The notes under the pieces were generated by a model that saw only the letters and a program-made list of their open reading frames with translations, ran no database searches and had not been told where the DNA came from. From assembly GCF_003236385.1 (NCBI RefSeq), contig NZ_POUA01000009.1, positions 1 through 51,330 on the forward strand: a DNA stretch of 51,330 nucleotides, written 5' to 3'. The translations under genes and the position numbers were made by a program. The first letter of the stretch is position 1; each line of letters begins with the position of its first letter. Of this stretch, positions 7,896 to 15,547 are shown piece by piece. Origin of the DNA: Spongiactinospora gelatinilytica. Its GTDB lineage: Bacteria; Actinomycetota; Actinomycetes; Streptosporangiales; Streptosporangiaceae.

Positions 7896-8183
7896 TCATC
7901 CATCGGCCTCGAAGATGAAATCGTGCAGGCCTTCGAGAACGTCGAGCGGACCCTCGCCACGGCCGGCGCCACATGGCGCGACGTCATCGCCGTGACCTCC
8001 TACCACGTCCCTGGCTCCGCCGACTTCATCGGCGAGGTCCACAACCGTGTCATGGCGGAGCAGTTCCGCAGGCGCATGGGCGACCGCGGAACCATCTGGA
8101 TCGAGATCGGTGTTCCCGCCCTTGGTGCCCCGAAGATGCGCGTCGAGATCCGCGTCACCGCCATCATCGGGCGCGACGACTGA
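7896..8183 (+). pseudogene. RidA/YjgF-family protein, N-terminally truncated
   Basis: The frame contains the second half of a RidA (enamine/imine deaminase) protein: 'VQAFENVERTLATAGATWRD', 'VIAVTSYHV', and the C-terminal 'PALGAPKMRVEIRVTAII', including the conserved Glu-Ile near the end. The usual first 40 or so residues are missing, and a TGA stop lies in frame at 7887, just before the homology begins. The frame could initiate at GTG 7923, giving an 86-residue protein, but that lacks half of the fold. I read it as a remnant left by a deletion between the TPR gene and this point. Confidence 0.65.
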
Positions 8184-8212
8184 CGCACGCACCGCCTGAG
8201 CGGCCGGCCCCG

Positions 8213-8758
8213 CTAAAGCCTCCGGTTGACATAGGCGATCCGCCAGCCGCTCCGCGTCACGGTAAGCCCGGTGATGGACAGCGGAGCCAGGTCGATGCGG
8301 GCGGTGCTGAGCGGGTCCGCCCCCAGGGCGTGGCCGAGCGCCGCCCTGATGGTGCCGGCGTCGCAGACGGCGACCTGTTCCGGCTCATCTCGTACCGAGT
8401 CGAGCCAGCCGGCCACCCGCGACGCGTGCGCGGCCAGGGACTCGCCGCCGTGCGGGGCGGCGGCGGGGTCGGTGAGCCAGCTCATCAGCGCCTGCGGCTC
8501 CTCCTGCGCGACCTGGTCATAGGCAAGGCCGCGCCATCGGCCGCAGTCGGCTTCCCGGAGGGCCGTCGCCCGGCGCGCGTGCAGTCCCATGGCACGGGCG
8601 GTCTGCCGGGCGGCCTTGCCGGGCGCCGCCCATACCAAAGAGGTCGTCGTAAAGCGCAGCGAGGCGGCCTTGGCCAGGCCGGCCGCGTCCGCGTCCTCAT
8701 CGCCGGGGAAGCGGGCCGCCCGCATCCCCGGCGTCGTGGCGTGCCGGACGAAGAGCAC
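8213..8758 (-). CDS. Histidine phosphatase family protein in the cbtAB operon
   Basis: About 181 residues from GTG 8758; the homology starts at 'VLFVRHATTPGM'. The N-terminal catalytic motif is R-H-A rather than the more common R-H-G, and the second half has 'HGGESLAAHASRVAGWLDS' and 'VAVCDAGTIRAALGHALG', where the family's second catalytic His would be expected. It begins 8 nt after the cbtA stop and reads as the third gene of a cobalamin-riboswitch operon. Family members near cobalt or B12 genes often act like alpha-ribazole phosphatase (CobC). That assignment is plausible here but not shown by sequence alone. Confidence 0.8.
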   Translation of the reverse strand: MLFVRHATTPGMRAARFPGDEDADAAGLAKAASLRFTTTSLVWAAPGKAARQTARAMGLHARRATALREADCGRWRGLAYDQVAQEEPQALMSWLTDPAAAPHGGESLAAHASRVAGWLDSVRDEPEQVAVCDAGTIRAALGHALGADPLSTARIDLAPLSITGLTVTRSGWRIAYVNRRL

Positions 8759-8766
8759 CCCAGGGT

Positions 8767-9564
8767 TCAGCTCGGTGCCGCGGCGGCCGGAGCGGGCGCG
8801 ATCGTACGCCTCGCCGCCCGGTCGCTCGCCCAGCCGAACAGCACGCCGAGCGCCGTCCAGAAGACGAGCTGGGTACCGATCGAGGCGAGCCGGAACTCCC
8901 ACAGCAGTGTGGCCGGGAAGCCCTCGGGCACCTCGTCGACCGTGGGCAGCAGCCACCATGCGGCCACCACCGGCACGAGGAACGCGACGACCGCCGCCAC
9001 CCGGCGAGCCCACGGATCCCCGGTGATCCTGCGGGCGGTGGCCACCGCGATCACGGTCGCCGCCAGGCCGACGAGGATCATCGCCACATAGAGCAGGGTG
9101 CGGCTGTTGATGGTCGCCGGATCACCCACGGCGGGGGGATTCGCGGGATATTTCACGAACGGCACGAGGATGATCGCGGCGAACGCCGTCCCGGCCATGA
9201 CAAGCGCGAGCCGTCCATCGGACGTCGGCCCGACCGGCCCGCCCCGACCGGCCCGCCCGACTCGTCCGACTCGTCCGCGAAGACCCGCGAACACCAGCGC
9301 GAAGATACCGCCCACGGCGAGTCCGTAGAGGCCGGTGGCCAGGAAGAGTCCGGCCTTCTGCGCGGGCCTGCCGACCACGGCCTCCTCGCTGTGGCCGTGT
9401 TCGGCCTCCTCGGCGTGCTCAGGAGCCGCGGCCTGCGCGGCGGCCTCCTCCAGGGCGATGGCGTCGTCCACCCGCGGTTCCCCGAAGGCGAAGGCGAAGC
9501 CGCCCGTGACAAGTCCGGCCAGCAGCCCCACGAGCAGGCCCCTGACCAGCAGGGTGCGTACCAC
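8767..9564 (-). CDS. cbtA: CbtA-family membrane protein (cobalt uptake)
   Basis: 265 residues with about six predicted membrane segments. The N-terminus 'LLVRGLLVGLLAGLVTGGFA' is a typical CbtA opening, and a His/Glu-rich stretch follows ('EHAEEAEHGHSEEA'), as expected for metal handling. CbtA proteins are predicted cobalt transporter subunits, named from their repeated association with B12 riboswitches. It lies 9 nt downstream of cbtB. The Arg/Gly-rich loop around residues 93-112 looks low-complexity. The substrate is assigned from family and riboswitch context. Confidence 0.9.
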   Translation of the reverse strand: MVRTLLVRGLLVGLLAGLVTGGFAFAFGEPRVDDAIALEEAAAQAAAPEHAEEAEHGHSEEAVVGRPAQKAGLFLATGLYGLAVGGIFALVFAGLRGRVGRVGRAGRGGPVGPTSDGRLALVMAGTAFAAIILVPFVKYPANPPAVGDPATINSRTLLYVAMILVGLAATVIAVATARRITGDPWARRVAAVVAFLVPVVAAWWLLPTVDEVPEGFPATLLWEFRLASIGTQLVFWTALGVLFGWASDRAARRTIAPAPAAAAPS

Positions 9565-9573
9565 ACTCGGCCC

Positions 9574-9762
9574 CTAGTGGCAGGGCACGCCGAGCAGGTG
9601 CCGCCCGTCGTGCATGAGTTCGTGCAAGAATGCGCCGGTCTGGGAGACCGCGCCGTTGTCCATCAGGACCAGGTACGCGACGAGCAGCAGCACGGGTACG
9701 GCCGCCAGCCAGGGGCGCAGCCGCGGAAAGGGGATGCTGGACGGGGTGGACAAGCCACTCAT
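9574..9762 (-). CDS. cbtB: CbtB-family small membrane protein (cobalt uptake)
   Basis: 62 residues from ATG 9762, with AGGAGG about 8 nt upstream. One membrane helix ('WLAAVPVLLLVAYLVLM') is followed by a His-rich tail, 'HELMHDGRHLLGVPCH', with four His and one Cys that fit the CbtB cobalt-binding C-terminus. It is the first gene after the cobalamin riboswitch and is followed by cbtA. Confidence 0.92.
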   Translation of the reverse strand: MSGLSTPSSIPFPRLRPWLAAVPVLLLVAYLVLMDNGAVSQTGAFLHELMHDGRHLLGVPCH

Positions 9763-9804
9763 ATAGAGCCTCCTCAGGGTCACGCGTCCCATCTCACGAG
9801 GTCA

Positions 9805-9905
9805 CGATCGTCAAGCGACCTGGCTCCCGGGATCTGCGTCCCGGATACAGTGGCGCGTCCGCACCGGCATCTCACCGGATTTCCCTTGAACAATCGTGAA
9901 GTCAA
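9805..9905 (-). promoter_or_regulatory. Cobalamin (B12) riboswitch
   Basis: On the minus strand, just upstream of cbtB, the conserved core is present in order: 'CAAGGGAAATCCGGTGAGA', then 'GCCGGTGCGG', 'CGCGCCACTGT', and the B12 box 'GAGCCAGGTCGC' near 9815-9826. These are the invariant elements of the AdoCbl aptamer. Adenosylcobalamin binding is expected to repress the cbtB-cbtA operon. The expression platform between the aptamer and the AGGAGG site is short, so translational control is more likely than termination. Confidence 0.9.
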
Positions 9906-9909
9906 GCGG

Positions 9910-9938
9910 AACGTATCCCGCCTCCCCGGTCGCGTCAA
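9910..9938 (-). promoter_or_regulatory. Promoter of the cbtB operon
   Basis: TTGACG (9933-9938) and TACGTT (9910-9915) lie on the minus strand with a 17-nt spacer, directly upstream of the B12 aptamer. A transcript starting about 7 nt downstream would begin just before the riboswitch. Confidence 0.65.
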
Positions 9939-10102
9939 CACGGATCAAGGAAGTACGGGCTGCTCGCTCTCGTGCATTGTCGCTATAACGCTCGGAGGGT
10001 AACGACGCGATCAGCGGATCCGTCGCCGATCGGGTCGCCGTTCTGGTCTGGGGCCAGACGGTCAGGAGTGAGGATCCCACCCACGGCTATCGTCGCGGCG
10101 GT

Positions 10103-10399
10103 GTGGTCATGGAGCTGCGCAAGGTCGCGACCACATGGAAGCTGGACCACGTCTGGCCACCGACTCCGCGGCCGGACTCGGCCGAGATGACCAGCGGGGA
10201 CTGGCCGTCCGGCAGAGCGGCGACCCTGCTGTCGGCCGCGTCGGGCGATGGTGCCCGCGCCATCGCGTTCGACGCCATCACACCCGCAGGCGCGTGGGTG
10301 TTCCGTCTCGGCGCGGACGAGACCGTGAGCAGGCTCGACATGGTCCCCGAGGGCAGGTCCTTCAAGGTCGAGAGCAGTTGGGAGCTTGGGGCGTCCTGA
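10103..10399 (+). CDS. Uncharacterised protein, possibly 5'-truncated
   Basis: 98 codons from GTG 10103 (an alternative ATG is at 10109). I recognise no domain. The frame is open back to a TAA at 9986, and the upstream 38 codons look protein-like ('VADRVAVLVWGQTV'), but they contain no good start codon. The gene may therefore have lost its 5' end where the cbtB promoter region now begins. No clear ribosome-binding site is visible. It ends 9 bp before the convergent lipoprotein gene. Function unknown. Confidence 0.5.
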   Translation: MVMELRKVATTWKLDHVWPPTPRPDSAEMTSGDWPSGRAATLLSAASGDGARAIAFDAITPAGAWVFRLGADETVSRLDMVPEGRSFKVESSWELGAS

Positions 10400-10408
10400 A
10401 CGGGAATG

Positions 10409-10975
10409 TTACGAGGTCAGCCAGGTGGTGAGGGCGATGGCCGCCTCGCGCAGGTCGTGGTCGCGGCGTTCTTCGCTCATCTGATCGACGGTCAGCCGGA
10501 ACTGCGGCGCGATGACCACGAACACCTGGTTGTACAGCGCCCGATCGCCGCCCCCGATCTCGGTGCCGCCGGCCTGTACTTCGACGCCGAGAGCGGCCAG
10601 TTCGGGAACCTCGACTTCGGGGAAGTCCTTGTACTTGGGGTGCGCTGACGGCAGGCCGATGGTCACGGCGGACGTCGGCACGTCCTTCCCCCACGAACAG
10701 GTCGCCCTGTCGGGGGCATCGTACCGCTTGTTGAACTTCTTGCCCTTGATCAGAACACCCATGGCCGAGACCAGCCGGGGATCGTCGCATTGCTCCGGCA
10801 GGGCGAAGGAACGTGTGGGGGTGGGCGATACGGTCGGCGCCTTCGACGCTGCCGACGTAGGGGAATTCGAGGGTGAGGCGGTCGTGGCGGGGGTACCGGC
10901 ACCGCACCCGGCGAGCAGGCTACCGAGGAGCATCGTGCCTGACGCGGCTAATACGGCTCTGACAGTCATGGACAT
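10409..10975 (-). CDS. DUF3558-like lipoprotein
   Basis: About 188 residues from ATG 10975 (GTG 10981 and ATG 10969 are alternatives). There is a short basic N-terminus, a hydrophobic stretch and a lipobox 'LLAGC', followed by a Ser/Thr/Pro linker of about 30 residues. The globular part has two spaced Cys ('PEQCDDPRLV', 'DRATCSWG') and resembles the DUF3558 family of actinomycete surface lipoproteins, with 'LYNQVFVVIAPQFRLTVD' near the end. It should be exported and anchored on the outer face of the membrane. Its role is not known. Confidence 0.8.
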   Translation of the reverse strand: MSMTVRAVLAASGTMLLGSLLAGCGAGTPATTASPSNSPTSAASKAPTVSPTPTRSFALPEQCDDPRLVSAMGVLIKGKKFNKRYDAPDRATCSWGKDVPTSAVTIGLPSAHPKYKDFPEVEVPELAALGVEVQAGGTEIGGGDRALYNQVFVVIAPQFRLTVDQMSEERRDHDLREAAIALTTWLTS

Positions 10976-11159
10976 CGCCACAGTGTCCAAGATCGCTGAT
11001 CGTCCCACCAGGAGGCCCGAGCGCCGCCTCGTTCTCGCCGGTGCAGGCGGCACGGTTGCAGGATTCTGCTACTGATCGACACCCATCTAATTTGACAGCC
11101 ATCTAACCAATAGCTCATGATGACTACTGATTCGACCATATTCTAAGCAGAAGAGGGGG

Positions 11160-11534
11160 GAAGCACTGCGTGCCTTCGCCGAACTCGCCCGGCCCCCGTT
11201 GATCGACCCCAACGCCCATTCCTGCGGCAGCGTGCCCGCCCACGGGGTGGACGAACTGTCCCATCCCGAGCCGGGCTACTACGCCGTCGGCGTCAAGTCC
11301 TACGGCCGCGCCCCGACGTTCCTCATGGCCACCGGATATGAGCAGGTCCGCTCGGTGGTCGCGGCACTCGCCGGGGACTGGCAGGCCGCCCGGCAGGTGC
11401 GGTTGGACCTGCCCGAGACCGGGGTGTGCTCCTCCTCGGCGGCCGAGGCCCAAGAGCAGCGGATCGGGCCGGCCACCCCGCTTCCGCTCGCCACCGTGAA
11501 TGCCACGAGGGCCGAGGGCGGCTGCTGCGGGTGA
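11160..11534 (+). pseudogene. FAD-dependent oxidoreductase of arsenic clusters, C-terminal fragment
   Basis: The frame from about 11160 gives 'EALRAFAELARPPLIDPN', 'HPEPGYYAVGVKSYGRAP' and 'FLMATGYEQVRSVVAAL', which match the last ~110 residues of flavoproteins that commonly sit beside arsR/arsC in actinomycetes. The FAD-binding Rossmann domain (about 300 residues) is missing. Upstream of 11160 the sequence is short, AT-richer and non-coding. The tail has a Cys-rich end ('GGCCG'). The start at TTG 11199 would not make a working enzyme, so I call it a remnant. Confidence 0.7.
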
Positions 11535-11553
11535 CCGTTCTCGACGGGAGAAA

Positions 11554-11745
11554 GATGATCAACATGCTCCTCGCATGGCGGTTCGGCGAGCCCTTGTGAG
11601 CACCGCCACTCCGGCCACCGGCTCGTCCGCCGCCCCCCGAGGCGCCGGCGGCGGACGCTCCCGGCCGCAGTCCCGGCACGGCCGGCGCATCGTCGCCGCG
11701 CCGGCCGTCGCCTGGGTGGCCCTGGTCGCCTACCACCGCGTATGA
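11554..11745 (+). pseudogene. Coupled short frames, probable remnant
   Basis: A 14-codon frame starts at ATG 11554 with GGGAG upstream. Its TGA overlaps a GTG (11596, GTGA) that opens a 49-codon frame ending at 11745, rich in Ala/Gly/Arg with a hydrophobic end ('IVAAPAVAWVALVAYHRV'). The tight coupling suggests these were once the ends of real genes, perhaps the start of a membrane transporter, but no family can be named. The second frame stops exactly where the arsR operator begins. Confidence 0.3.
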
Positions 11746-11764
11746 TTTCGACGAGCATCGAAAT
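11745..11764. promoter_or_regulatory. ArsR-type operator
   Basis: ATTTCGA, 6 nt, TCGAAAT: a perfect 7-bp inverted repeat 17 bp before the arsR start at 11782. A TCGA-N6-TCGA core recurs upstream of the second arsR at 13246-13259. Confidence 0.6.
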
Positions 11765-11781
11765 ACGAGGAGGTGGGGGCC

Positions 11782-12141
11782 GTGGGGGCTGCTGTGGCCG
11801 CCGTCACGATCGAGTGCTGCCCGCCGATCGCGCGCCAGCGGCTGAACGAGTCCGAGGCGGCTGAGCTGGCCGTCCTGCTGAAAGCGGTCGCCGATCCGGT
11901 CCGGCTGCGGCTGTTGTCGATGATCGGCTCCCACACCGGCGGCGAGATCTGCGTGTGCGACCTGACCGGCGCCTTCGACCTGACCGCCCCCACCATCAGC
12001 CATCACCTGAAGGTGCTGCGCACCGCCGGGCTGATCGACGGCGAACGCCGCGGCACCTGGGTGTACTACCGGATCATCCCGCAGCAGGTGGCCAGGCTCG
12101 GCGCGCTGTTCACCCCGCTCGCCGAGACCGCCTCCCCGTGA
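11782..12141 (+). CDS. ArsR-family repressor 1
   Basis: About 119 residues from GTG 11782, chosen over GTG 11773 because GAGGAGG lies about 8 nt before it. This is a winged-helix ArsR/SmtB regulator. The metal-box Cys pair appears in 'GGEICVCDLTGAF', with the recognition helix in 'LTAPTISHHLKVLRTAGLID' and the wing in 'RGTWVYYRI'. The CVCDL motif in helix alpha-3 is the arsenite/antimonite sensor of classical ArsR, and an extra Cys pair near the N-terminus ('IECCPP') may contribute. It probably represses itself and the neighbouring arsenic genes through the operator at 11745. Confidence 0.9.
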   Translation: MGAAVAAVTIECCPPIARQRLNESEAAELAVLLKAVADPVRLRLLSMIGSHTGGEICVCDLTGAFDLTAPTISHHLKVLRTAGLIDGERRGTWVYYRIIPQQVARLGALFTPLAETASP

Positions 12142-12159
12142 GCGGACGTCTGGGCTCGT

Positions 12160-12564
12160 CTACTGCGGCAGCAGTTCGCCGATCAGCTTCTCGATCCGCT
12201 CGCGGATCTCATCCCGGATCATCCGCACGGCCTCGATGTCCTGCCCGGCGGGATCCGCCAGAGCCCAGTCCTCATAGCGTTTGCCGGGGAAGATCGGGCA
12301 GGCGTCGCCGCAGCCCATGGTGATCACCACGTCCGAGCCCTCGACGGCGTCAACAGTGAGGATCTTGGGCTGGTGGCCGGTGATGTCGATGCCCACCTCG
12401 CGCATGGCGAACACCGCGACCGGGTTGATCTCCGCCGCGGGCCGCGATCCGGCCGAGCGGACCTCGATGCGATCACCGGCCAGATGCGACAGCCATCCGG
12501 CGGCCATCCGGGAGCGTCCGGCGTTGTGGACACAGACGAACAGCACGCTAGGCAGCAGGGGCAT
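12160..12564 (-). CDS. arsC: Arsenate reductase ArsC (low-MW phosphatase fold)
   Basis: 134 residues. The phosphatase-type P-loop 'VCVHNAGRSRMAAGWL' carries the catalytic Cys, and 'MGCGDACPIFPGKRYEDW' carries the downstream redox Cys pair typical of actinobacterial ArsC enzymes, probably recycled by mycothiol or thioredoxin. It reduces arsenate to arsenite. Its start overlaps the 3' end of the truncated acr3 by 17 bp, so it is the last gene of an arsR-acr3-arsC operon. Because the exporter is deleted, the arsenite it makes would need another exit route. Confidence 0.92.
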   Translation of the reverse strand: MPLLPSVLFVCVHNAGRSRMAAGWLSHLAGDRIEVRSAGSRPAAEINPVAVFAMREVGIDITGHQPKILTVDAVEGSDVVITMGCGDACPIFPGKRYEDWALADPAGQDIEAVRMIRDEIRERIEKLIGELLPQ

Positions 12565-12856
12565 GGGCGGGCTCCTTGCCGAACAGGCGCCGGCCGGCCA
12601 GGCCGACGTAGACCAGGGCGACCAGGACGGGCAGCACCGGGTACATCATCAGCAGCAGGCCGAGCGCGATGGGCAGCGAGATCTGGCCGATCTTCACCGT
12701 GTCCAGCGCGGTGTTCAGGCCGGGCAGCAGGCGGCCCAGCAGCAGCCCGGCGGCCATGGCCAGGCCGATCCACAGGGGCAGCAGCCGGTCCAGGGCCGAC
12801 AGGGCGCCGATCACTGCGGCCTGGCGTGCCGGGGCGTGCGCGGAGGTGGAGGTCAT
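12548..12856 (-). pseudogene. Acr3 arsenite exporter with in-frame internal deletion
   Basis: 102 residues remain of a family usually some 350 long. The first 65 or so residues are a good Acr3 N-terminus: 'LSALDRLLPLWIGLAMAAGL' and 'KIGQISLPIALGLLLMMYPV'. They are followed directly by the last membrane helix and tail ('VLVALVYVGLAGRRLFGKEP'). The junction keeps the reading frame. The conserved Cys of TM4, needed for transport, is among the lost residues. Translation is coupled to arsR2 (ATGA overlap) and to arsC. The product would have about three helices and is very unlikely to export arsenite. Confidence 0.8.
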
Positions 12857-13206
12857 GGGGTTCCTGTGGTGGTGGCGGGTAGGTTCAGCAGGCTCGACAG
12901 TTCGCCGAGGGTTTCGGGGACCAAGCGGTAGTACACCCACGAGGCCCGGCGTTCGCTGACCAGCAGGCCGACCTCCTTGAGCACCTTGAGGTGGTGGGAG
13001 ATGGTGGGCTGGGAGACCTCAAAGGCGCCGGTGATGTCGCACACGCAGACCTCGCCGCCCTCGCGACTGGCCACGATGGACAAGATGCGCAGCCGTACCG
13101 GGTCACCCAGCGCCTTGAACACGCGGGCGATCGCGGCGGCCTGGCCGGCGTTCAGCGGCTCGCGTGCCAGCGGGGGGCTGCACTCCAGGAGTTGCAGCAG
13201 GTCCAT
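12853..13206 (-). CDS. ArsR-family repressor 2
   Basis: 117 residues from ATG 13206 (GGAGG 5 nt upstream). Winged-helix ArsR with the arsenite sensor motif 'GGEVCVCDITGAF', the recognition helix 'VSQPTISHHLKVLKEVGLLV' and the wing 'RASWVYYRLV'. It heads the arsR-acr3-arsC operon, and its stop overlaps the acr3 ATG. A TCGA-N6-TCGA operator candidate stands about 40 bp upstream. It is clearly paralogous to ArsR 1. Confidence 0.92.
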   Translation of the reverse strand: MDLLQLLECSPPLAREPLNAGQAAAIARVFKALGDPVRLRILSIVASREGGEVCVCDITGAFEVSQPTISHHLKVLKEVGLLVSERRASWVYYRLVPETLGELSSLLNLPATTTGTP

Positions 13207-13245
13207 CGCATCCTCCAGCTCGGCTCGGATCGAACGCGACTGGCA

Positions 13246-13259
13246 TCGATCGGCGTCGA
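13246..13259. promoter_or_regulatory. ArsR-type operator upstream of arsR2
   Basis: TCGA (13246-13249), 6 nt, TCGA (13256-13259), with A/T flanks, the same core and spacing as at 11745-11764. It lies upstream of the arsR2-acr3-arsC operon. Confidence 0.45.
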
Positions 13260-13291
13260 ATCCACCATATGCCATATTGATACTCGCCTAT

Positions 13292-13939
13292 TCACGGCCG
13301 CGGCAAGGGTACCTCCAGCTCGGCCAGTAGCCCCCGGACCCGGCGCTCGATCTCATCGCGGATCGGCCGGACCTCATCGGTCGTGCGGCCATCGGGGTCG
13401 TCCAGCTCCCCGTCCAGGTAGCGCTTGCCGGGGTAGACGGGGCAGGCGTCGCCGCAGCCCATGGTGACCACCACGTCGGCGGCCTGGACGATCTCGGCGG
13501 TCCACGGCTTGGGGAACTCGCGAGAGATGTCGATGCCCCGCTCGGCCATCGAGGCCACGGCGGCCGGGTTGATCTCACCGGCGAACTCCGAACCGCCCGA
13601 CCGCGTGCTCACCGGCCAGGTGAGTGAAGAACCCCAGCGCCATCTGCGAGCGTCCGGCGTTGTGCACGCACAAGAACAGCACGATCGGCCGTCCGTCGCC
13701 CTTGCCCTCGACCCGGGCCAGGGCGTGCAACCGCTGGCGGGCGAACCGTTCGGCCGGCAGCGGCAGGAAGTTCGCCACCGCCGCCTTGGCGGCGAACTGC
13801 TCGTAGCTGCTGTGCAGAGGCGTTCGATCGTCTCGGTGCCGAACACACCGGTGAACGCCTCGCGCAGCCGCCGTGCCGCGGTGGTCAGGGCGAGCTGCTG
13901 GTCGATGGTCAGGTCCTCGCGCTTGTAGGTGCTGGTCAT
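13292..13939 (-). pseudogene. Second arsenate reductase (long ArsC form), twice frameshifted
   Basis: From ATG 13939 (GGGAG upstream) the protein begins 'MTSTYKREDLTIDQQLAL', a helical N-terminal extension seen in longer actinobacterial ArsC. After 'ERLCTAA' (near 13805) one base appears lost, and the frame moves to the P-loop segment 'VLFLCVHNAGRSQMALGFF'. Near 13600 it shifts back to 'SGGSEFAGEINPAAV' and 'MGCGDACPVYPGKRYLDG', running to the stop. All functional blocks are present, but two compensating frame changes break them. Either the gene has decayed recently or the assembly has two indels here. Confidence 0.75.
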
Positions 13940-14056
13940 GAGCACTCCCGCCACAGCATATCGATGTCCGACTATTTCGGCCCCTATCGATATCGACAGG
14001 TATCTATGGGAGGTGGGCGAACGCCAGGTGAACACTCGCACCTCCCCACGCACCGG

Positions 14057-14146
14057 CCTGCCGGCGTCGCCAAAGGCACGATCTACCTGCACTGGAAGAC
14101 CCACGACGAGCCGTTCGCCGCGCTGCCCGCGCCGCGAACGGGTCCA
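14057..14146 (+). pseudogene. TetR-family regulator, DNA-binding-domain fragment
   Basis: The segment encodes 'AGVAKGTIYLHWKTHDEPFA', the end of a TetR helix-turn-helix, followed after a one-base shift by 'RRERV'. Only about 30 residues of the ~200-residue protein remain. It runs directly into a fragment of an unrelated enzyme at about 14147. Confidence 0.65.
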
Positions 14147-14306
14147 TGTGATCTCTCCACGGGCCGCCGCCGTCGTGACCGGCCTTGGCGCGCCACTGTC
14201 ACACGCCTCGATCGTGGCCCGCGGACTGGGCATTCCGGCCGTGGCCGGCACCGGGTGGACGGCGACCGTCATGGAGGATCACGCGCCGGCTGTTCGCCGT
14301 CGCTAG
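14147..14306 (+). pseudogene. PEP-utilising enzyme mobile-domain fragment
   Basis: About 50 residues include 'GAPLSHASIVARGLGIPAVA', the swivelling phospho-His domain (catalytic His in L-S-H-A) of PEP synthase and rifampin phosphotransferase-type enzymes. The ATP-grasp and PEP-binding parts are absent. It is fused to a TetR remnant upstream and stops at 14306, overlapping the end of the monooxygenase gene. Confidence 0.65.
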
Positions 14307-15520
14307 GAGCGATCGTTCGTGGGACCGCCGTCCTGCCCGCGTGTCGAAGCGCTGGTCGCGGCCGGTACGCGCGAGCCGGGCAGTGCGCCGCGCAGCCGGG
14401 CGGCGGCGGAGACGGCCGGCCACACCCGGATGGCCAGGTTCCGCATGAGGATTCCGCGCCGGGTCGCGGGTACGAGGAGCCCCGCGGCCAGGCCGACGCC
14501 GCGCTGCCTGGAATCGGCCAGACGCCGATGCCGGCTCTCGTAGCGGCGGAACGCCGACGGCGGGTCGTCCGGGCCGGCGGCCAGTTCCCCGGCCAGCGTG
14601 TACGCCCCCGCCATGGCCAGGGTCGAGCCGTCACCGAACAGTGACGCGCAGGACGCCGCATCGCCGAGCAGCGCCACCCGGCCCTGCCACCAGCGGGGCA
14701 GGGCGACCCGGCTCACCGCGTCGAAGTACAGGTCGTCGGCGGCGCGGACCCGCTCCAGCAGCTCTGGAGCGCGCCAGGACACCCCGGCGAACGCGCGCGC
14801 CAGCATCCGCTTGTGCCGGCCGGTGTCGCGGGGGTCGAAGCCGGGTTCGGCCGGGGCGCGGTAGAGGAAGAACGCCCCCTCACCACCCGGGACGGGGCAG
14901 ACGGCGACGGCCTTGCCCGGCACGTTGTGCATGACGATGTCCCTGATGCCTTGGCCGGGACCGGGCTCGCCGCCGAGCGGCATGGTGGCGACGTACAGGC
15001 CCATGTGGTGCACGAGGCCGGTGCCGAACGTCAGCCGCCGGGTCACCGAGTGCAGCCCGTCGGCCCCGATCACCAGGTCGAAGCGGCGTGCCGTACCGCG
15101 CTCGAAGGTGACCTCGACCCCGTGCTCGTCCTGGGCGAGCGAGGCGATGGAGTCGTCGAAGACGTACTCGGCGTGCTCGCGGCCGGCCTGGAACAGGATG
15201 GCGGACAGGTCGGCGCGGGGCAGTTCGATCTCGCCCGGCCGCTGGACGGCGCGCATGTCCAGCCGGCCGGTCCGCCTGCCGTTCGCGTCGACGAAGGTGA
15301 GCCCGGCGTTGCCGGTGGCGGCCTGACGCAGCCGAGGCAGTATGCCCATCCGCTGGGCGATGCCGACGGCCGGCCCTTTGACGTCCACCGGGTTCCCGCT
15401 GGAGCGCGGCTCCCGGGCCCGTTCGACGACGGTGACCCGGAAGCCGTTCCTGGCCAGCCAGTACGCCAGCGTCGGGCCGCCGACGCCGGCTCCGGAGATC
15501 AGTACGGTCCGCTCGCTCAT
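14303..15520 (-). CDS. FAD-dependent monooxygenase (PheA/TetX-like, class A)
   Basis: About 405 residues. The N-terminal FAD-binding motif is 'TVLISGAGVGGPTLAYWLA' (GxGxxG), the middle D-G motif is 'LVIGADGLHSVTRRL', and the third FAD motif is 'GRVALLGDAASCASLFGDG'. This is the standard layout of NAD(P)H-dependent aromatic hydroxylases and antibiotic-modifying monooxygenases. It is divergent from a TetR regulator at 15611, with a palindromic site in the gap, so induction by its own substrate is likely. The start at 15520 is preceded by GGGGTG. The substrate is unknown. Confidence 0.9.
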   Translation of the reverse strand: MSERTVLISGAGVGGPTLAYWLARNGFRVTVVERAREPRSSGNPVDVKGPAVGIAQRMGILPRLRQAATGNAGLTFVDANGRRTGRLDMRAVQRPGEIELPRADLSAILFQAGREHAEYVFDDSIASLAQDEHGVEVTFERGTARRFDLVIGADGLHSVTRRLTFGTGLVHHMGLYVATMPLGGEPGPGQGIRDIVMHNVPGKAVAVCPVPGGEGAFFLYRAPAEPGFDPRDTGRHKRMLARAFAGVSWRAPELLERVRAADDLYFDAVSRVALPRWWQGRVALLGDAASCASLFGDGSTLAMAGAYTLAGELAAGPDDPPSAFRRYESRHRRLADSRQRGVGLAAGLLVPATRRGILMRNLAIRVWPAVSAAARLRGALPGSRVPAATSASTRGQDGGPTNDRS

Positions 15521-15547
15521 GACACACCCCATAACCGGATGAAATTA

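Noticed and set aside
9811-10080. 89-codon minus-strand frame across the cobalamin riboswitch
   Set aside because: It overlaps the whole aptamer and promoter; conserved RNA motifs explain the sequence.
9972-10090. Possible tRNA suggested by an R-R-S-G-V-R-I-P-P-like translation
   Set aside because: No acceptor stem, anticodon loop or T-arm consensus (GTTCGAATC) could be found.
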